Shown here one piece after another: positions 1 through 10,960 of a DNA stretch of 64,000 bases. The notes beneath the pieces are model-generated. The model saw nothing but the letters and a program-made list of their open reading frames with translations. It was not told the origin of the DNA and did no database searches. Both the position numbers and the translations under genes were made by a program. The stretch comes from Heliocidaris erythrogramma. Lineage: Eukaryota > Echinodermata > Echinoidea > Camarodonta > Echinometridae. Position 1 is the first letter of the stretch; each line of letters opens with the position of its first letter. The stretch lies in NCBI GenBank assembly GCA_025617745.1, contig CM046858.1, positions 51,467,925-51,531,924 on the forward strand, written 5' to 3'.

Positions 1-685
1 CCCGTGCCCAAAGTCGTTCATCATGTGGGCCATCGTTTCTTGCAGTTACTTCAACGCGGCGTTTTTGTTGACAAGTTATTCTCAGAATAGCAAAATTTGT
101 TGAGGTGGTGACTAGAAGCGCGACTGCAACAGGTGTAACGAAAAAGAAACGCAATGTTATTTCAATCCACGGAGCTTCATTATCCATAAGCGAAACATTG
201 GAGATGCAGAGTGAGGAGAAGTAATTCCAGAGAATATTTGGCCATGGTAAAAGAGGAATACAGTAAGCGATCGGCGCCAGGATGATGAAAAAGAGCATAA
301 TTTTTACTTTCAAAGGTGTTAGAATGATGTGATAATGCAGAGGACGGGTTATCAGTACAAGCTTGCAAATGCTGATGAAGCTATAACAGAACATCTGCGC
401 AAACATGCTTGAAACTGTTACAAAAGGGAAGACGGTAAGAAGTATAAGACATGACTTTTGATCGTATAGGTACAGGTACCAGCCTATCCAAACGCCCCAT
501 GTAACGCATAGAATTAGTTGAAGATAAGTGGAGACCTTATAAAGTAAGCGAGAAGTATCGTCTATAGCTTGTTGGCGTTCTAAAATGAATATAACGAATA
601 CATTAACGAAGAAAGCCAATGCTAAGTTAGAAATGCTAATGATGGATATTGGGTGGAAAAAACCAAGAGCTGTGGAGTTAGTCAT
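1..685 (-). CDS. Rhodopsin-class GPCR, subfamily B, cut by window edge
   Basis: An open minus-strand frame starts at the ATG at 685 (MTNSTALGFF, with an N-glycosylation site at NST) and runs about 228 codons to the window edge without a stop. It covers TM1 to about TM5 and the start of the third intracellular loop. The family signatures are [12 protein letters not shown] in loop 1, [10 protein letters not shown] at the end of TM3 where most class A receptors have DRY, and the CQQKRRVEV loop-3 start. The start matches the subfamily B receptors at 31448 and 44428. It is the only receptor here on the minus strand, so the array has an inversion or a divergent pair at this end. It is probably an orphan chemosensory-type receptor, and the ligand cannot be told. 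The missing C-terminal third means intactness cannot be judged. Confidence 0.85.
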   Translation of the reverse strand, partial: MTNSTALGFFHPISIISISNLALAFFVNVFVIFILERQQAIDDTSRLLYKVSTYLQLILCVTWGVWIGWYLYLYDQKSCLILLTVFPFVTVSSMFAQMFCYSFISICKLVLITRPLHYHIILTPLKVKIMLFFIILAPIAYCIPLLPWPNILWNYFSSLCISNVSLMDNEAPWIEITLRFFFVTPVAVALLVTTSTNFAILRITCQQKRRVEVTARNDGPHDERLWAR

Positions 686-2780
686 ACTTTCAAATATTAT
701 AAAATTGATAGTGCATGAAAAACTGAGCCAACGTTGCAGCTCAAGGAAATCCTGTGTCGTGGTAAAACTCCTCAGGGTTTCGGTTTGTTAGAAATTCAAA
801 TACCGTAATTCTGGAAATGATATGAATCATGCCACGTTACGTTTGAAAATACAACTTGTTTTCACGAATTGTTTTGATGGTTTATTTTACCTGACTGCTA
901 AGAAAGCATGTGTATGCTTGTAAGTAAGCTAACAGGGGACCAACTGCTATAAGTCCTCTCCGACGGACTTGGTAATGAAGATTAATGCCTTACCAAAAGG
1001 TACTAGCAAGTCCACTTGGTTATCCACCAGTTACGAGACGACTGCTCTGCCACAGAGCCATCGCGCATCCTTTAATTGCATATTTTGAAGAAAAATGTCC
1101 GTTTTATTTTCAATGGTGTTCAAACTTTCGCCGTTTTGGTCAGCAGACTAATAGAGGTGATTCAGTTTCCTATCCATTATCATGTGACAATGATGATTTC
1201 AACGTCAGGAAGGATTGAAGCAGGTTTTATCAGACAATGATTTTCCCCCTCAGGAACGGATGGCCGTCACACAATAATTGGTGTCAGGAGTGGGATGTAT
1301 GACGAGAAGACATCACTGAACTCCTATGTGCACAAACAATAATTTGGTTGTTATCGAAACATACGGAATGAAAAAAATCTGACGGAGGACATTAACAGAG
1401 AAATAAAAGTGTCTTTATCAAAGACTTTGATGTCTCAAAAGATTTTCAGTATAATCCTCGATGTAAGAAATGCTGTTAGCAACAATCCTGCCGCCTAAGC
1501 AAGTGTGTCACAACTCACCGAGCGCCCCAAAAAGTATAGCCTATCGCAACACTGGTGAATGTTTGCATCAGTTTTGCATGCAGCGGGTATCCTTTAGGCT
1601 TTGCACGCACGCATCAACTAAAAAATTCGACGTGACATAATCAGTTTTCTTTGATACATGTAAATGTTATGCCTAAAAAGTCAAAAGGTGGACTTAATTA
1701 TCTTTACTTCATGAATGACAGTTGTTTGTTCATAAATTATAATAACCAAACCTGCCTATTCAACATGTCAAAACGTATCATCAAATCTAGGTTAAATTAA
1801 CTTGGATAGATGTCGTGTACAATAATCACAAAAAATCACGTCAGAGTGATGCGGGAACCCTTATGATTATACTTCCTCATTCACTTTTCCTACACTACGG
1901 TCCAAATGTTACGGTGGAAGTTGCTTAGCAACTTTACTCCTGAAACATGAAGCAGAAAGTCCTCCTCTGAGTGTGGTAATTTTTTTTACATTTTACATTG
2001 TTTATCTGCATATTTCATTAATATAGCCCACTATACATGATAAATGTCAATCATTTGATTCTGCATGAGGAGTGACAAATGTGATGAACATAGTGAAATA
2101 GATTTTAAAAAACAACTACAAATGGCAGTGTACGATCCTTGTCGTAATTGCGAATGAAAGGTATCAGTCTAAAACGTACGTTTCAAACTGATTGGTTGAT
2201 GCCATCTTATGACTTTGCTGGAGTGCCTTGTACACAAAGTCATGTACCAATCTCTTTTAGAGATTATATTACATGTACTTCCGAATGTGTAACGGGAAAA
2301 TAATCCACAGAAGATGACAAAACCCCAATATTTCTAATGAAATTGCATCAACCCAGTGCAACATCCCCACATGATTCATATCATGCGTAGACGTGGATAT
2401 ACCAAAATTTAGGCAGTGTCTACTCTGGATATATGGGTGCTTTTGGACTGACACTCCAAATGGTCGCTATTATTAGGAGCCAAATGGATTTATGTCCAAA
2501 CCGTTATCCCTCCTGGAAGAATGTATACGGTATAGGAGTCAATCATCTGTCGGTAGTTTTCTTGTTATAGACATACCAAAGTTTACACTTTGAAACGTAC
2601 CATGACTACACAATTTTTATCTGCTGGTAGAAATGTATCCCTCTGTGTTTTTCTTGTCCATAATTGCCTATGATTCTTGCCTATTTCATTCTTTTTGATT
2701 AAGTACATCATATTACTTCAATATAACATGACCAATCTAACAAATTGAATCTGGACATTGAATGCAACCGTATTGATACG
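686..2780. other. Intergenic, no gene recognised
   Basis: AT-rich spacer between the minus-strand receptor and the flank of the next receptor. The few short open frames (for example 985-1218) have no recognisable domain and no paralogue in the window. No clear repeat ends were seen. Confidence 0.5.
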
Positions 2781-2784
2781 GTAG

Positions 2785-3675
2785 GGCCTTCACCCTTTCC
2801 TTCACCTTTAAGTCAAATGAACAGATGTTTTCTACCGACATCGCTTTTTAAAAAATAAAGATTGTTAACATGCGTGAAAAGACGTTAAACCAGTGATGGT
2901 TATCTTTCTGCGAACAGTTATAAGTCATCACTTTTATAAATTGGCTAGTACTGACTGCATACTCCATTAAAAATTACGAAAGGTGTTTAATGATGCACCC
3001 AAATGGCATTAATTTAGATTCAAGCGTGAGTGTAGGATACCAGTTCTTATATAAGTAATTACTATAGGCATTATCCCGCTGACCAACCATAGCGCCAATC
3101 TGTGAATTTACCGCTGCTGCATTTAACCCATTATCGCTATTACTGAAATTATCACTCAGACAAATAATACATGTAAACGTTTTGGTTCATTAGAACGCCC
3201 AATATTAAACAAAAACAAATTTAAAACAACAACAAGAGCAAGGGGAAGACTAAAAAGGGAGTGAAAAGAGACAATAATGTCATGCCATTTCCTTGCTCAC
3301 GAAGACCATTCGTGATATGGAGATCTCAAATTTGTCAATCTGTTGTTAGAGTCTCTCGGAAACAAAGGCTTGTCGTTATCATGGTTGTGCCTTCTTCTCA
3401 GCAGAACCTACAACTTGACGTTCAATAAGTGATTAATTTGAATGAATTCGGTTTAACGATGTCTACACCTAAACCTGGACTGTCATCACCATAATTGGAA
3501 CTGAATGTTGTTTCTGCATTATTGTCATTTTGTTTCTAGAATGTATTCAGAGTGTTTTAACTGATTCTTCTGGAATAAAAATCTAATGGAGAGAGTAACC
3601 AAACTGCATGAATAGCGCAACAATCATAACAAAGCATCTGCAATTGTTGGAGTTTCTTGAGCACATCTCCTGAAA
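2785..3675 (+). repeat. Duplicated upstream flank of receptor 3676 (copy 1)
   Basis: This segment resembles 7060-8020 in order and spacing. Shared landmarks include AACAGTTATAA then ATCACTTTT, a run naming TTTAATGA(T/G)GCA(C/T)CCAAATG, a TTACACC/TTTAACC..ATTATCGCTA..ACTGAAATTATCACTCA stretch, and matching last bases before the ATG. The similarity shows that the receptor genes were duplicated with at least 0.8 kb of 5' flank, which may include their promoter. Confidence 0.7.
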
Positions 3676-4596
3676 ATGAACGCGACAACATTTCATTTTA
3701 CTCGTCCGGTGGTCATTCTGCCTTTCTTTAATCTCGGATTGTCTTTGTTCGCTAATGCGTTCCTTCTGATCATTTTACGACAACAGGAAAAAATAGACGA
3801 TAATACACGTCTGATGTACCGAGTTTCTACTGTTCTCCAAATACTTTTGAGTGTGACATGGTGCAGTTGGGACGTTGCTTCATATATTTCCGACAGTGTG
3901 GATTGGTGCGAAACGATCGCCAATATTTTCCCGTACGTGACGCATGCCGTGTTATATGCACAGCTTTTCTGTTACTGTTTCATCAGCATCTGCAAGCTCA
4001 TACTTATCACCCGTCCTCTCCGTTATCACATCTTTTTAACGCCATTTAAAGTCAAATTCGTGCTCCTTTTCATTATTTTAACATCTATCATCATTTCTAT
4101 TCCTTTATTACCATTTCCTCATTTTTCATATAATTACTACGCCTGGTATTGTGACGAATACTCAACGACTACATACTTTAACGAAGTAGTTTACACCATT
4201 ATCGACATAACTGTTGTCGGTTTTTTGATTATTACCCTGGCACTCACCACCATCATAAATATTGTCATATTAAGAGTAATTTGTCTACACAAGCATAGAC
4301 TTGATGTGGCTGCAAGGATTACGGAACACACTGATAGCTCACCTCGGATTCGAGTCCACCGGCGCGGGCATTTCCCAGGAAAGGGCGTCGCGACAGTGTT
4401 TTTATTGACGATCTCGTTCTACGTCTGCTGGCTCCCGTGGGTAGTTTCTTGGGGAGCAGCTTTCGCGAATAACATGGCAGAACTTAATGGCTGGATCCAA
4501 CCATTGATATATATCGTTACAACAAAAGAAGCAAAGGGGATTGTTTGCTCTTATCTGTCCAGCCTCAAGGTGGCAATTTCGCGACAGGAAATGTAA
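3676..4596 (+). CDS. Rhodopsin-class GPCR, subfamily A (306 aa, single exon)
   Basis: A seven-helix receptor expected in the plasma membrane and coupling to G proteins; ligand unknown. Approximate helices: TM1 11-34, TM2 45-65, TM3 84-109, TM4 126-146, TM5 170-202, TM6 236-259, TM7 265-283. The N-terminus is very short with a sequon at N2. C78 before TM3 and C159 in the second outer loop could form the usual class A disulfide. TM6 carries CWLP at 251-254. The DRY box is replaced by CKL (106-108), followed by RPLRYH, and the NPxxY motif reads QPLIY (275-279). Loop 1 has the signature IDDNTRLMYRVS. The length equals that of the paralogue at 8021, which supports this start. The gene is intronless, as in echinoid lineage-specific receptor expansions. 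Confidence 0.92.
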   Translation: MNATTFHFTRPVVILPFFNLGLSLFANAFLLIILRQQEKIDDNTRLMYRVSTVLQILLSVTWCSWDVASYISDSVDWCETIANIFPYVTHAVLYAQLFCYCFISICKLILITRPLRYHIFLTPFKVKFVLLFIILTSIIISIPLLPFPHFSYNYYAWYCDEYSTTTYFNEVVYTIIDITVVGFLIITLALTTIINIVILRVICLHKHRLDVAARITEHTDSSPRIRVHRRGHFPGKGVATVFLLTISFYVCWLPWVVSWGAAFANNMAELNGWIQPLIYIVTTKEAKGIVCSYLSSLKVAISRQEM

Positions 4597-4974
4597 TTTA
4601 TTGTTTTGTATGGACTTGGTACTCACTGTATTGTATTAATTCAGACAACCTTGTCCAGGGATGCAGAAAAGGGTTTGAACAACCTGACAGGTTTGCGTCC
4701 CCGATAAAGATGGCGATAAAATATTAATATTAGAAATAAATAATCATACAAGCAACTTTGGCAACTACGAAATAGATCCAAATAAATGTTAATTTGATGA
4801 AACGAAATAATTAAACATTAATGGTTGTGTATTGTACGAAATTGTGTTATAGGAAAGTTTGTCGGAGTATACTTGCTATATCGGGTAACCGTTATTTCAT
4901 ATGGAATTGAATAAAGTTGAGGGGAAATATTAGAATGTAAAAATAAAAAAAAAACAAAAACATATAGCATTTTA

Positions 4975-5460
4975 AGGAATGGTACACGTTTCGGAGTCAT
5001 GCATACCAATTCACCTGTGCGAGATGTAAAGCCGGTTGTACTGGAAAGACCAAACGACATTACATAATTATAACACGAGTACAGGAACACTTGGGGAAGG
5101 ACAAAAACTCCCATATCTGGAAACACAGTCTTCAAAGCAATGTCTAACAGAATGTATGCACAATGCTTCAAAATTCTAGATACTGTCCACACAGATTTCC
5201 AACTCAAAATAAAAGAAGGCCTATACATCAACTGAACCAAACCACAACTCAACCAACAGGTGTACAATTTAATTAATGTATTGTATATTCGGGTCGTTGA
5301 CCATTCAGGTCCTTCACCCTATTACCTGATGGTTTAGATATGCTTTGTAATCAGAGCGTATAATATAAAATTGACTCTGTTGTAAAACTTCAGGCTGACG
5401 ATGGTGTTTGCATGACTCTGAACATGTACCATTCCTTACAATGCTATGTTTTCTTTGTTG
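4975..5460 (+). mobile_element. Penelope-like element 3' remnant (GIY-YIG part)
   Basis: Two reading frames in succession show the C-terminal GIY-YIG endonuclease region of a Penelope-like retroelement. The first (about 5003-5150) reads YQFTCARCKAGCTGKTKRH then TRVQEHLGKDKNSHIWKH, and the second (about 5160-5280) reads CFKILDTVHTDFQLKIKEGL. A frame change and an internal stop separate them, so it is inactive. Downstream, at about 5394, a CTGACGATGG stretch resembles a decayed form of the hammerhead-type motif reported in Penelope terminal repeats. No reverse transcriptase part is present, so the copy is strongly 5'-truncated. Confidence 0.7.
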
Positions 5461-5928
5461 TTTTTATTTTGAAACTGTTATCGTGTCGTTCTTTTGGAAA
5501 TATATTAGAATTATTTAACAAATGGGAATTTATTTTATTGCTATATTTATATTGTGATCCTTAAAACATAAAGATGATAAATAAACGTACATGGACTCAT
5601 TGATTGATTATCTATTGTTAACATTAAAGCAACTCTATAAAATACTGGGCAAATCTCACAGTATTTGGATAGTAAACGAAGCAAAGTTATTCATATATGA
5701 AGAGACACAGGTTTTCTTGGAATTATATAACCTATTATGAACCTATCAAGTCTGTACATGCATGTACTTCATATAACGTGAAATAAAATTCACAGAAGAC
5801 CACAAAACCAATTAATTTCGTGTGATATTTCGAGTACTGAGCTTTGCTCTCCTTGTACGTTTACTGAATCTGATACTTCTAGTCCGTTTCTCTTTGTATG
5901 GCATCCAAATCAGAATTACTTATAATGT

Positions 5929-6180
5929 TACTCTATACGGGAGCGGAGTGCCTAATCATTTACAAGCAATGCTTTTCATTTAGGCTCCCCACATTTTATT
6001 TTTTTCTTCTTTTTTTGCCAGTGGTTCGTATATCTCTCGAAACTTTCTACCTCGTTACTCTACACGGGAGCCTAATCATTTTCAAGCAATGCTTTTTATT
6101 TAGGCTCCCCACATTTTACATTTTGTTCTTTTTGTCAGTCGTTCATAATAATATCTATCGAAACCTTCTAGCTATAGTTA
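5929..6180. repeat. Tandem duplication, two copies of about 126 bases
   Basis: Copy 1 (5929-6054) and copy 2 (6055-6180) share TTACTCTA(T/C)ACGGGAGC, CCTAATCATTT, CAAGCAATGCTTTT and AGGCTCCCCACATTTTA in the same order. They look like a local tandem duplication. No coding content was seen. Confidence 0.75.
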
Positions 6181-6534
6181 CCGCATATTGTACTTGATTT
6201 GAGTTCTTTACCCGTATGTTTTGAAATTGCCAAATATACTTGTACAATCTGAATTGTTCTTGACGTTAAAGTGGAACAAATAAATTTCAAACTTCAAACA
6301 AACTTCAAACATTGCGTCCAAGTTTATACGACACATGCCCCTGCGAATATTGCTCGGCGGTCAATTTCCTATACGGCAATATCGGAATCACTATTTGTAG
6401 GCTCAATTTATATATCAAAATATACATATACTTATTGTCATGCTGAAATGCTTTGTTTCTTGAACATTTTGGTAACAAATGAATGAATGAATGAATTCTT
6501 AACTCGAAGCCAGGACCGTACACTATTTCCGACT

Positions 6535-6598
6535 CTAACCCTAACCCTAACCCTAAACCTAACCTAAAACCCAATTGCAACACTAACCCCAACCCTAC
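6535..6598. repeat. Interstitial telomere-like CCCTAA repeats
   Basis: Three perfect CCCTAA units followed by degenerate CCTAA/CCCCAA units. The unit is that of the animal telomere. It sits between receptor genes and is therefore interstitial. Confidence 0.7.
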
Positions 6599-6799
6599 AC
6601 CTTTGATGAAAAAAAGAAGCCTGGAGCAACTATCACTGGAGGAAATCTCTGAGCATCCAACATCTACTTATGGTATAGACATACCAGAATTTAGAATATA
6701 GACCAACCTCAGATTACTAGGTTACTTTTGGATTTCTAGGCTCCTATATGATCCTTTAATCGTAGATTTTAACGAAACCTTTTATACAATGAGACCTCT

Positions 6800-6938
6800 G
6801 GGCGGCGTTTCGTCAAGTGCCTTGTCAGTGCTCTTTACTGACAAATTTGCTCTCAGCCAATCAGATGCAAGGATTTCAGTAGCCTATAACAGTTGTCTGT
6901 AAAAGTCACTAACAAAACGCTTGATGAAACGCTCCCCT
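6800..6938. mobile_element. Small inverted-repeat element (MITE), family shared with 30413
   Basis: The ends are inverted: GGGCGGCGTTTCGTCAAG on the left and CTTGATGAAACGCTCCCC on the right. The middle contains CAGCCAATCAGATGCAAGG then ATTTCAGTAGCCTATAAC. The copy at 30413-30545 has the same middle (CAGCCAATCAGATTCAAGG) and similar ends, so this is a dispersed non-autonomous family. No transposase is encoded. Confidence 0.7.
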
Positions 6939-7059
6939 GGTATCTTACTATATATCATAAAAGGGTTAGTTTTAAGGTCTTAGCTCGTTTCTTCTAATTG
7001 TACGGGATCAAGAACGAATTTTGAAGCTTGGACATGTGTATGTAGATATGGAATGACCT

Positions 7060-8020
7060 TCAAAAGTTTTTGTTCACCCTTGAGTAAAATGAACTGATGA
7101 CTTTGGTGTTTTCTGCCGACATGCAAAGTCATAAGGCTGGAAAAAGGCAAACTGATCGCTAGCATGCGTGAAAGAGGTCAAATGAGCCTTGGTGGTTTTT
7201 CTCGGAACAGTTATAAATCATCACTTTTCTCAATTTACTGCCGATGAAATACGCCTACTATATTTTAGTTTTAATGAGGCATCCAAATGCGGTTGATTTA
7301 GACTCGTGAATACAAGATACCAAGATCTTAATACACATATAAGTGATTACCAAGCTACGCATCACCATACCGCCCAAAGTAAGAGCGGCAATTAACAGCT
7401 CCAGCATTTACACCATTATCGCTAATACTGAAATTATCACTCAAATTATGTTGATACTAGTTACCTAAACGTTTCTGCGTCATTAGCACCATCCTAAATA
7501 ATGAATAAAAGTAAACAAACAACATATATGACAGAGGAACGATGAAAATTGGGAGAAGAGATGCCATTCGTGTTATAATGATGTGGGGCACTGTTGTCAG
7601 AGCCAGTTAGGACAGAATTCGACGTCATCAAGCTTGTGACGAAATAATCCAGATTTCTTTTTGTGCCTTCTTCTTAGCAGATTTATACAAACTGGATGTT
7701 CTATGTTATATATAACAGATTAAAAGACAAAATTTGGAATACGTAACTGTTCTGCTAAACTATGTCTACATTTAAAGCTGCACTATTATTGAATATTGGA
7801 TATTGCATTGTATATAATTGGATCCGAGTGCTTTTTTTCGACATTATTATCAGTTTGTTTACAGAATGTATTTATGGTGTAATGCATACTAACTGAAATT
7901 CTGGATAAACGATCTTGAGACTGAAGAGTGTTAACGATCGGGTTTAAATATTGCAAATATCATAACCAAGCAACTTTATTTGTTGACCCTGCGTTTCTTG
8001 ATGCACATTTTCAGAAAAAG
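7060..8020 (+). repeat. Duplicated upstream flank of receptor 8021 (copy 2)
   Basis: Second copy of the flank described at 2785-3675, colinear with it up to the start codon. Together with the receptor body it defines a duplication unit of at least 1.8 kb. Confidence 0.7.
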
Positions 8021-8941
8021 ATGAACTACTCGACAACATTTCATTTTACTCGTCCGGCGGTCATTCTGCCTTCCTTTAATCTCGGATTGTCTTTGTTCGC
8101 TAATGCGTTCCTGCTGATCATTTTCCGACAACAGGAAACAATAGACGATAATACACGTCTGATGTACCGAGTTTCTACTGTTCTTCAAATAAGTTTGAGT
8201 GTTACATGGTGCACTTGGGATTTTTTTTCAAATGTTTCTGACAGCGTGGATATATGTAAAACGGTTTCGAATATTTTTCCGTACGTGACGTTTATCGCGT
8301 TATTTTCCCAACTTTTCTGTTACTGTTTTATTAGCATTTGCAAGCTCATAATTCTGAAGCGTCCATTACGCTATCATATTCTTCTCACGCCCATTAAAAT
8401 CAGACTCATGCTCTTTTTCATCATTATAACACCTTTTTTAATTTGCATACCCTTATTACCATTGCCACATCTTTCATTTAATTTCTATGTCTCATATTGC
8501 GACGATTCAGCTTGGTCAAATGATCACCAATGGCTCTACACCTTTATCGATATAAGTGGCCTCCTTCTTTTGGTTATGGTCTTAGCAGTTAGCACCATCA
8601 CAAACATTGCTATCTTAAGAGTGATTTGCCAACACACGCATCGACTTGATGTGGCTGCAGGGATCATGGAACACAGTCATAGTCGTCCTCGAGCACGGGT
8701 TCGTCGGTGTTGGCGTTTCCCAGGAAAAGGCATCGTCACCATACTTCTGTTGACGATCTCGTTTTACACGTGCTGGCTTCCTTGGGTAGCTACTTGGTGG
8801 TGGGACGAAATTGATACCGATTGGTTGGGAGAAGTCAATGGCTGGCTCCAACCTTTGATTTATATAATTACAACAAAAGAGGCAAAGGAGATTGTTGGCA
8901 GTCGCCTATCCAAATGGAAGATGGCTATCATGCGACGATGA
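8021..8941 (+). CDS. Rhodopsin-class GPCR, subfamily A (306 aa, single exon)
   Basis: Closest paralogue of the receptor at 3676, with identical predicted length and an almost identical first half of TM1 and loop 1 (FHFTRP, IDDNTRLMYRVSTVLQ). An in-frame ATG lies 31 codons upstream at 7928, but similarity to the paralogue begins at MNYSTTFHF, so 8021 is the preferred start. Motifs: sequon at N2, CKLIIL at the end of TM3 in place of DRY, RPLRYHILLT, TM6 FYTCWLPW, TM7 NGWLQPLIY in place of NPxxY, then TTKEAKEIV leading to a short basic tail. The outer loops differ most from the paralogue, as expected if ligand binding diverged. Confidence 0.92.
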   Translation: MNYSTTFHFTRPAVILPSFNLGLSLFANAFLLIIFRQQETIDDNTRLMYRVSTVLQISLSVTWCTWDFFSNVSDSVDICKTVSNIFPYVTFIALFSQLFCYCFISICKLIILKRPLRYHILLTPIKIRLMLFFIIITPFLICIPLLPLPHLSFNFYVSYCDDSAWSNDHQWLYTFIDISGLLLLVMVLAVSTITNIAILRVICQHTHRLDVAAGIMEHSHSRPRARVRRCWRFPGKGIVTILLLTISFYTCWLPWVATWWWDEIDTDWLGEVNGWLQPLIYIITTKEAKEIVGSRLSKWKMAIMRR

Positions 8942-8944
8942 ATA

Positions 8945-9570
8945 TAGAGGAGAGCGGGGCGAAGTGGGACAAGAATCGTGATTTGGCACTCTTTGCTTTG
9001 TAACTTCTAAAATATTAATTTAACCTCTCCATTTTTACATAGTATCAACTGTAGGCTACAAATCAAGGTATTTGACACAATACCTACATTTTTAATTTTA
9101 ATGCAAATAATCATTAAAAATGAGGTACATGTACTTGAAAGGGGTGAAGTGGGACATCATGGAGGTGAACTAGGACAGTAATATGGGTGAAGTGGGGACA
9201 GTCGGGGAGAAATGGGACAAGAGTCTTGAAAATGCTTTAATCACCCTTTTTTCTGGTAGTTGTCTAAAATAAGTTCTGGGAATGTTAAAGGTAATATATC
9301 ACTATGAAAAAAACTTGCTTGAAAGTAACTTGTAAAGTTGACTTAAAGATTTATGCCCATTAAAAAAAAATATTGGGTGAAATGATGAATGTTTGTAAAT
9401 TTTATATTTCGACGGTTTTGGGGAAAAATAGTAATAATACTTTTTTGTTACACAAAAGTTTGTCTGAAGTAGTATGAATGAACTGTTAAAAAGTAATTGA
9501 CCGATATAACTTTTTACGATTGTTAAAAGTTACTGGGGTGAACTGGGACAAGATATCACAGTTCACCCCG
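8945..9570 (+). repeat. Interspersed GGGTGAAGTGGGACA-type motifs
   Basis: At least six variants of GGGTGAAGTGGGACA are spread over some 600 bases: near 8956 (GGGCGAAGTGGGACAAG), 9140, 9163, 9184, 9206 (GGGGAGAAATGGGACAAG) and 9536 (GGGTGAACTGGGACAAG). The last is followed by the reverse complement fragment CAGTTCACCCC. The spacers are AT-rich and not repeated. This may be one dispersed repeat family with internal motif amplification. It begins right at the stop codon of the receptor. Confidence 0.6.
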
Positions 9571-10660
9571 ATAGTAAAAACAAAACACAACAACAAATGC
9601 CTGCAAAATATTAGTGTTGGTATTTATCGGTAAAAATAATATTGAAAATTATAGGGTCATATAAGACTTATATGCTGTATGCGGGGTGTTCACTATAGCA
9701 AAGTGATTAACTGGCTTAACTCCTATTCAGATAAACTTTAAGCACTTTACTTTAGCAAGCCGACTTTAAAGCAAATACTGATATCCATTGTGACGTCACA
9801 TATCCTGTCCAAAAACATGCGCAATAAATGTAGATTATATAATTATGATTTGCATGTGAGCAGCTTATACTGCTCTGCGTATGTATGAAAGCCACATACC
9901 TGCCAATCAAGTAAGTCTGTTAGGGAGCGATTTTTTATTTAGCCAAATGATTCAATTTAATACCAAAATTGCTTAAGTATTTTATCTCAGCTGAAAAAAC
10001 TAAGTAAACTAATCATATCTCTTTAAGTATTGAACTGAATACGGGCCCAGAATCTCTAGCATCACTAGGGTAGAAACATTCTTATATAACAATCTTAAAA
10101 GTCTCAATTTAACATAGAATTAAATTGGACATGGGGGTATTGCCATCTTTCGTGCATTGTTATTGTTGTCAAGGTAACAAGTATAAACAGCAACAGAGTC
10201 AAGGAGGGAGAAAGAAAGAGAGAGAGAGAGAGATAGAGAATGAGTGAGATGAGGAGTGAATGAGTAGAAGAAAACGATCAGCAAACGATAGGAAGAGTAA
10301 AAAGACATAAGGGAGAGACGAGAGAGATAGAGAGAAAAAAAATATATACACCCCACACACACACATGCACACACGTTTACATGGCTTTACTTCCGATGAC
10401 AACTATTGTTCCTCTATTGTTACTCGTCCTCGGACAGTCGACGGAATAAGGCATAAATTCATTGTTCGACGTTCGAGGACTATTGTCCGGCTTCCGAGGA
10501 CCATTGTTGTCATGATTTTTTTTTTGTTCTCTGTCCGAAAATAATGCTAAACAAACGCACACCCCCACAATCACATACACACACAAACCCTGACATTTCT
10601 ATACATTTCTAGTAGTTGGTAACTGATTCCACTCTATGATCTTGTAGATGTCCTTCTCAC
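9571..10660. other. Spacer with GA and CA microsatellites, no gene
   Basis: Contains a (GA)n-rich tract at about 10205-10345 and short CA-rich tracts near 10350-10375 and 10555-10585. Open frames across these tracts are low-complexity and not supported as genes. Confidence 0.6.
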
Positions 10661-10689
10661 TGCCCCTAAAAAACCGTCGATACAGGTTT

Positions 10690-10860
10690 TTGCGATAATT
10701 GTCACAATTTTGAAACTATAGAGCATTTTATGTTATCATGCCCTAAATATGAAAGACAAAGGAATCGCTTGTATCCTAGACTGAATGTTAGGAATCCTAA
10801 CCTAAATGAATTATTTGGGAAAAAGGAGAATTATACAGCTATTTTAGCCTTTTAAAGGGC
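10690..10860 (+). mobile_element. LINE ORF2 C-terminal remnant (zinc-knuckle end)
   Basis: The plus frame from about 10693 reads CDNCHNFETIEHFMLSCPKY then ERQRNRLYPRLN and ends at a TAA near 10855. The C-x2-C, H, C pattern with EHFMLSCP is typical of the extreme C-terminus of non-LTR retrotransposon reverse transcriptases. The rest of the element is absent, so this is a 5'-truncated copy with some AT-rich 3' sequence up to the Tc1 element. Confidence 0.65.
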
Positions 10861-10960
10861 TCTGGAAGATATAACGATTTGTACGGGGATCAAAATATAA
10901 CTGGAAATCAAGACAAATGCAATTTTGTATTTTGTATTATTGTATGTCATTTTATATATA

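Noticed and set aside
4818-5267. 149-codon minus-strand open frame
   Set aside because: It is the antisense shadow of the Penelope-like GIY-YIG remnant on the plus strand.
10120-10586. Minus-strand frames rich in Ser/Leu
   Set aside because: They are translations of GA and CA microsatellites.
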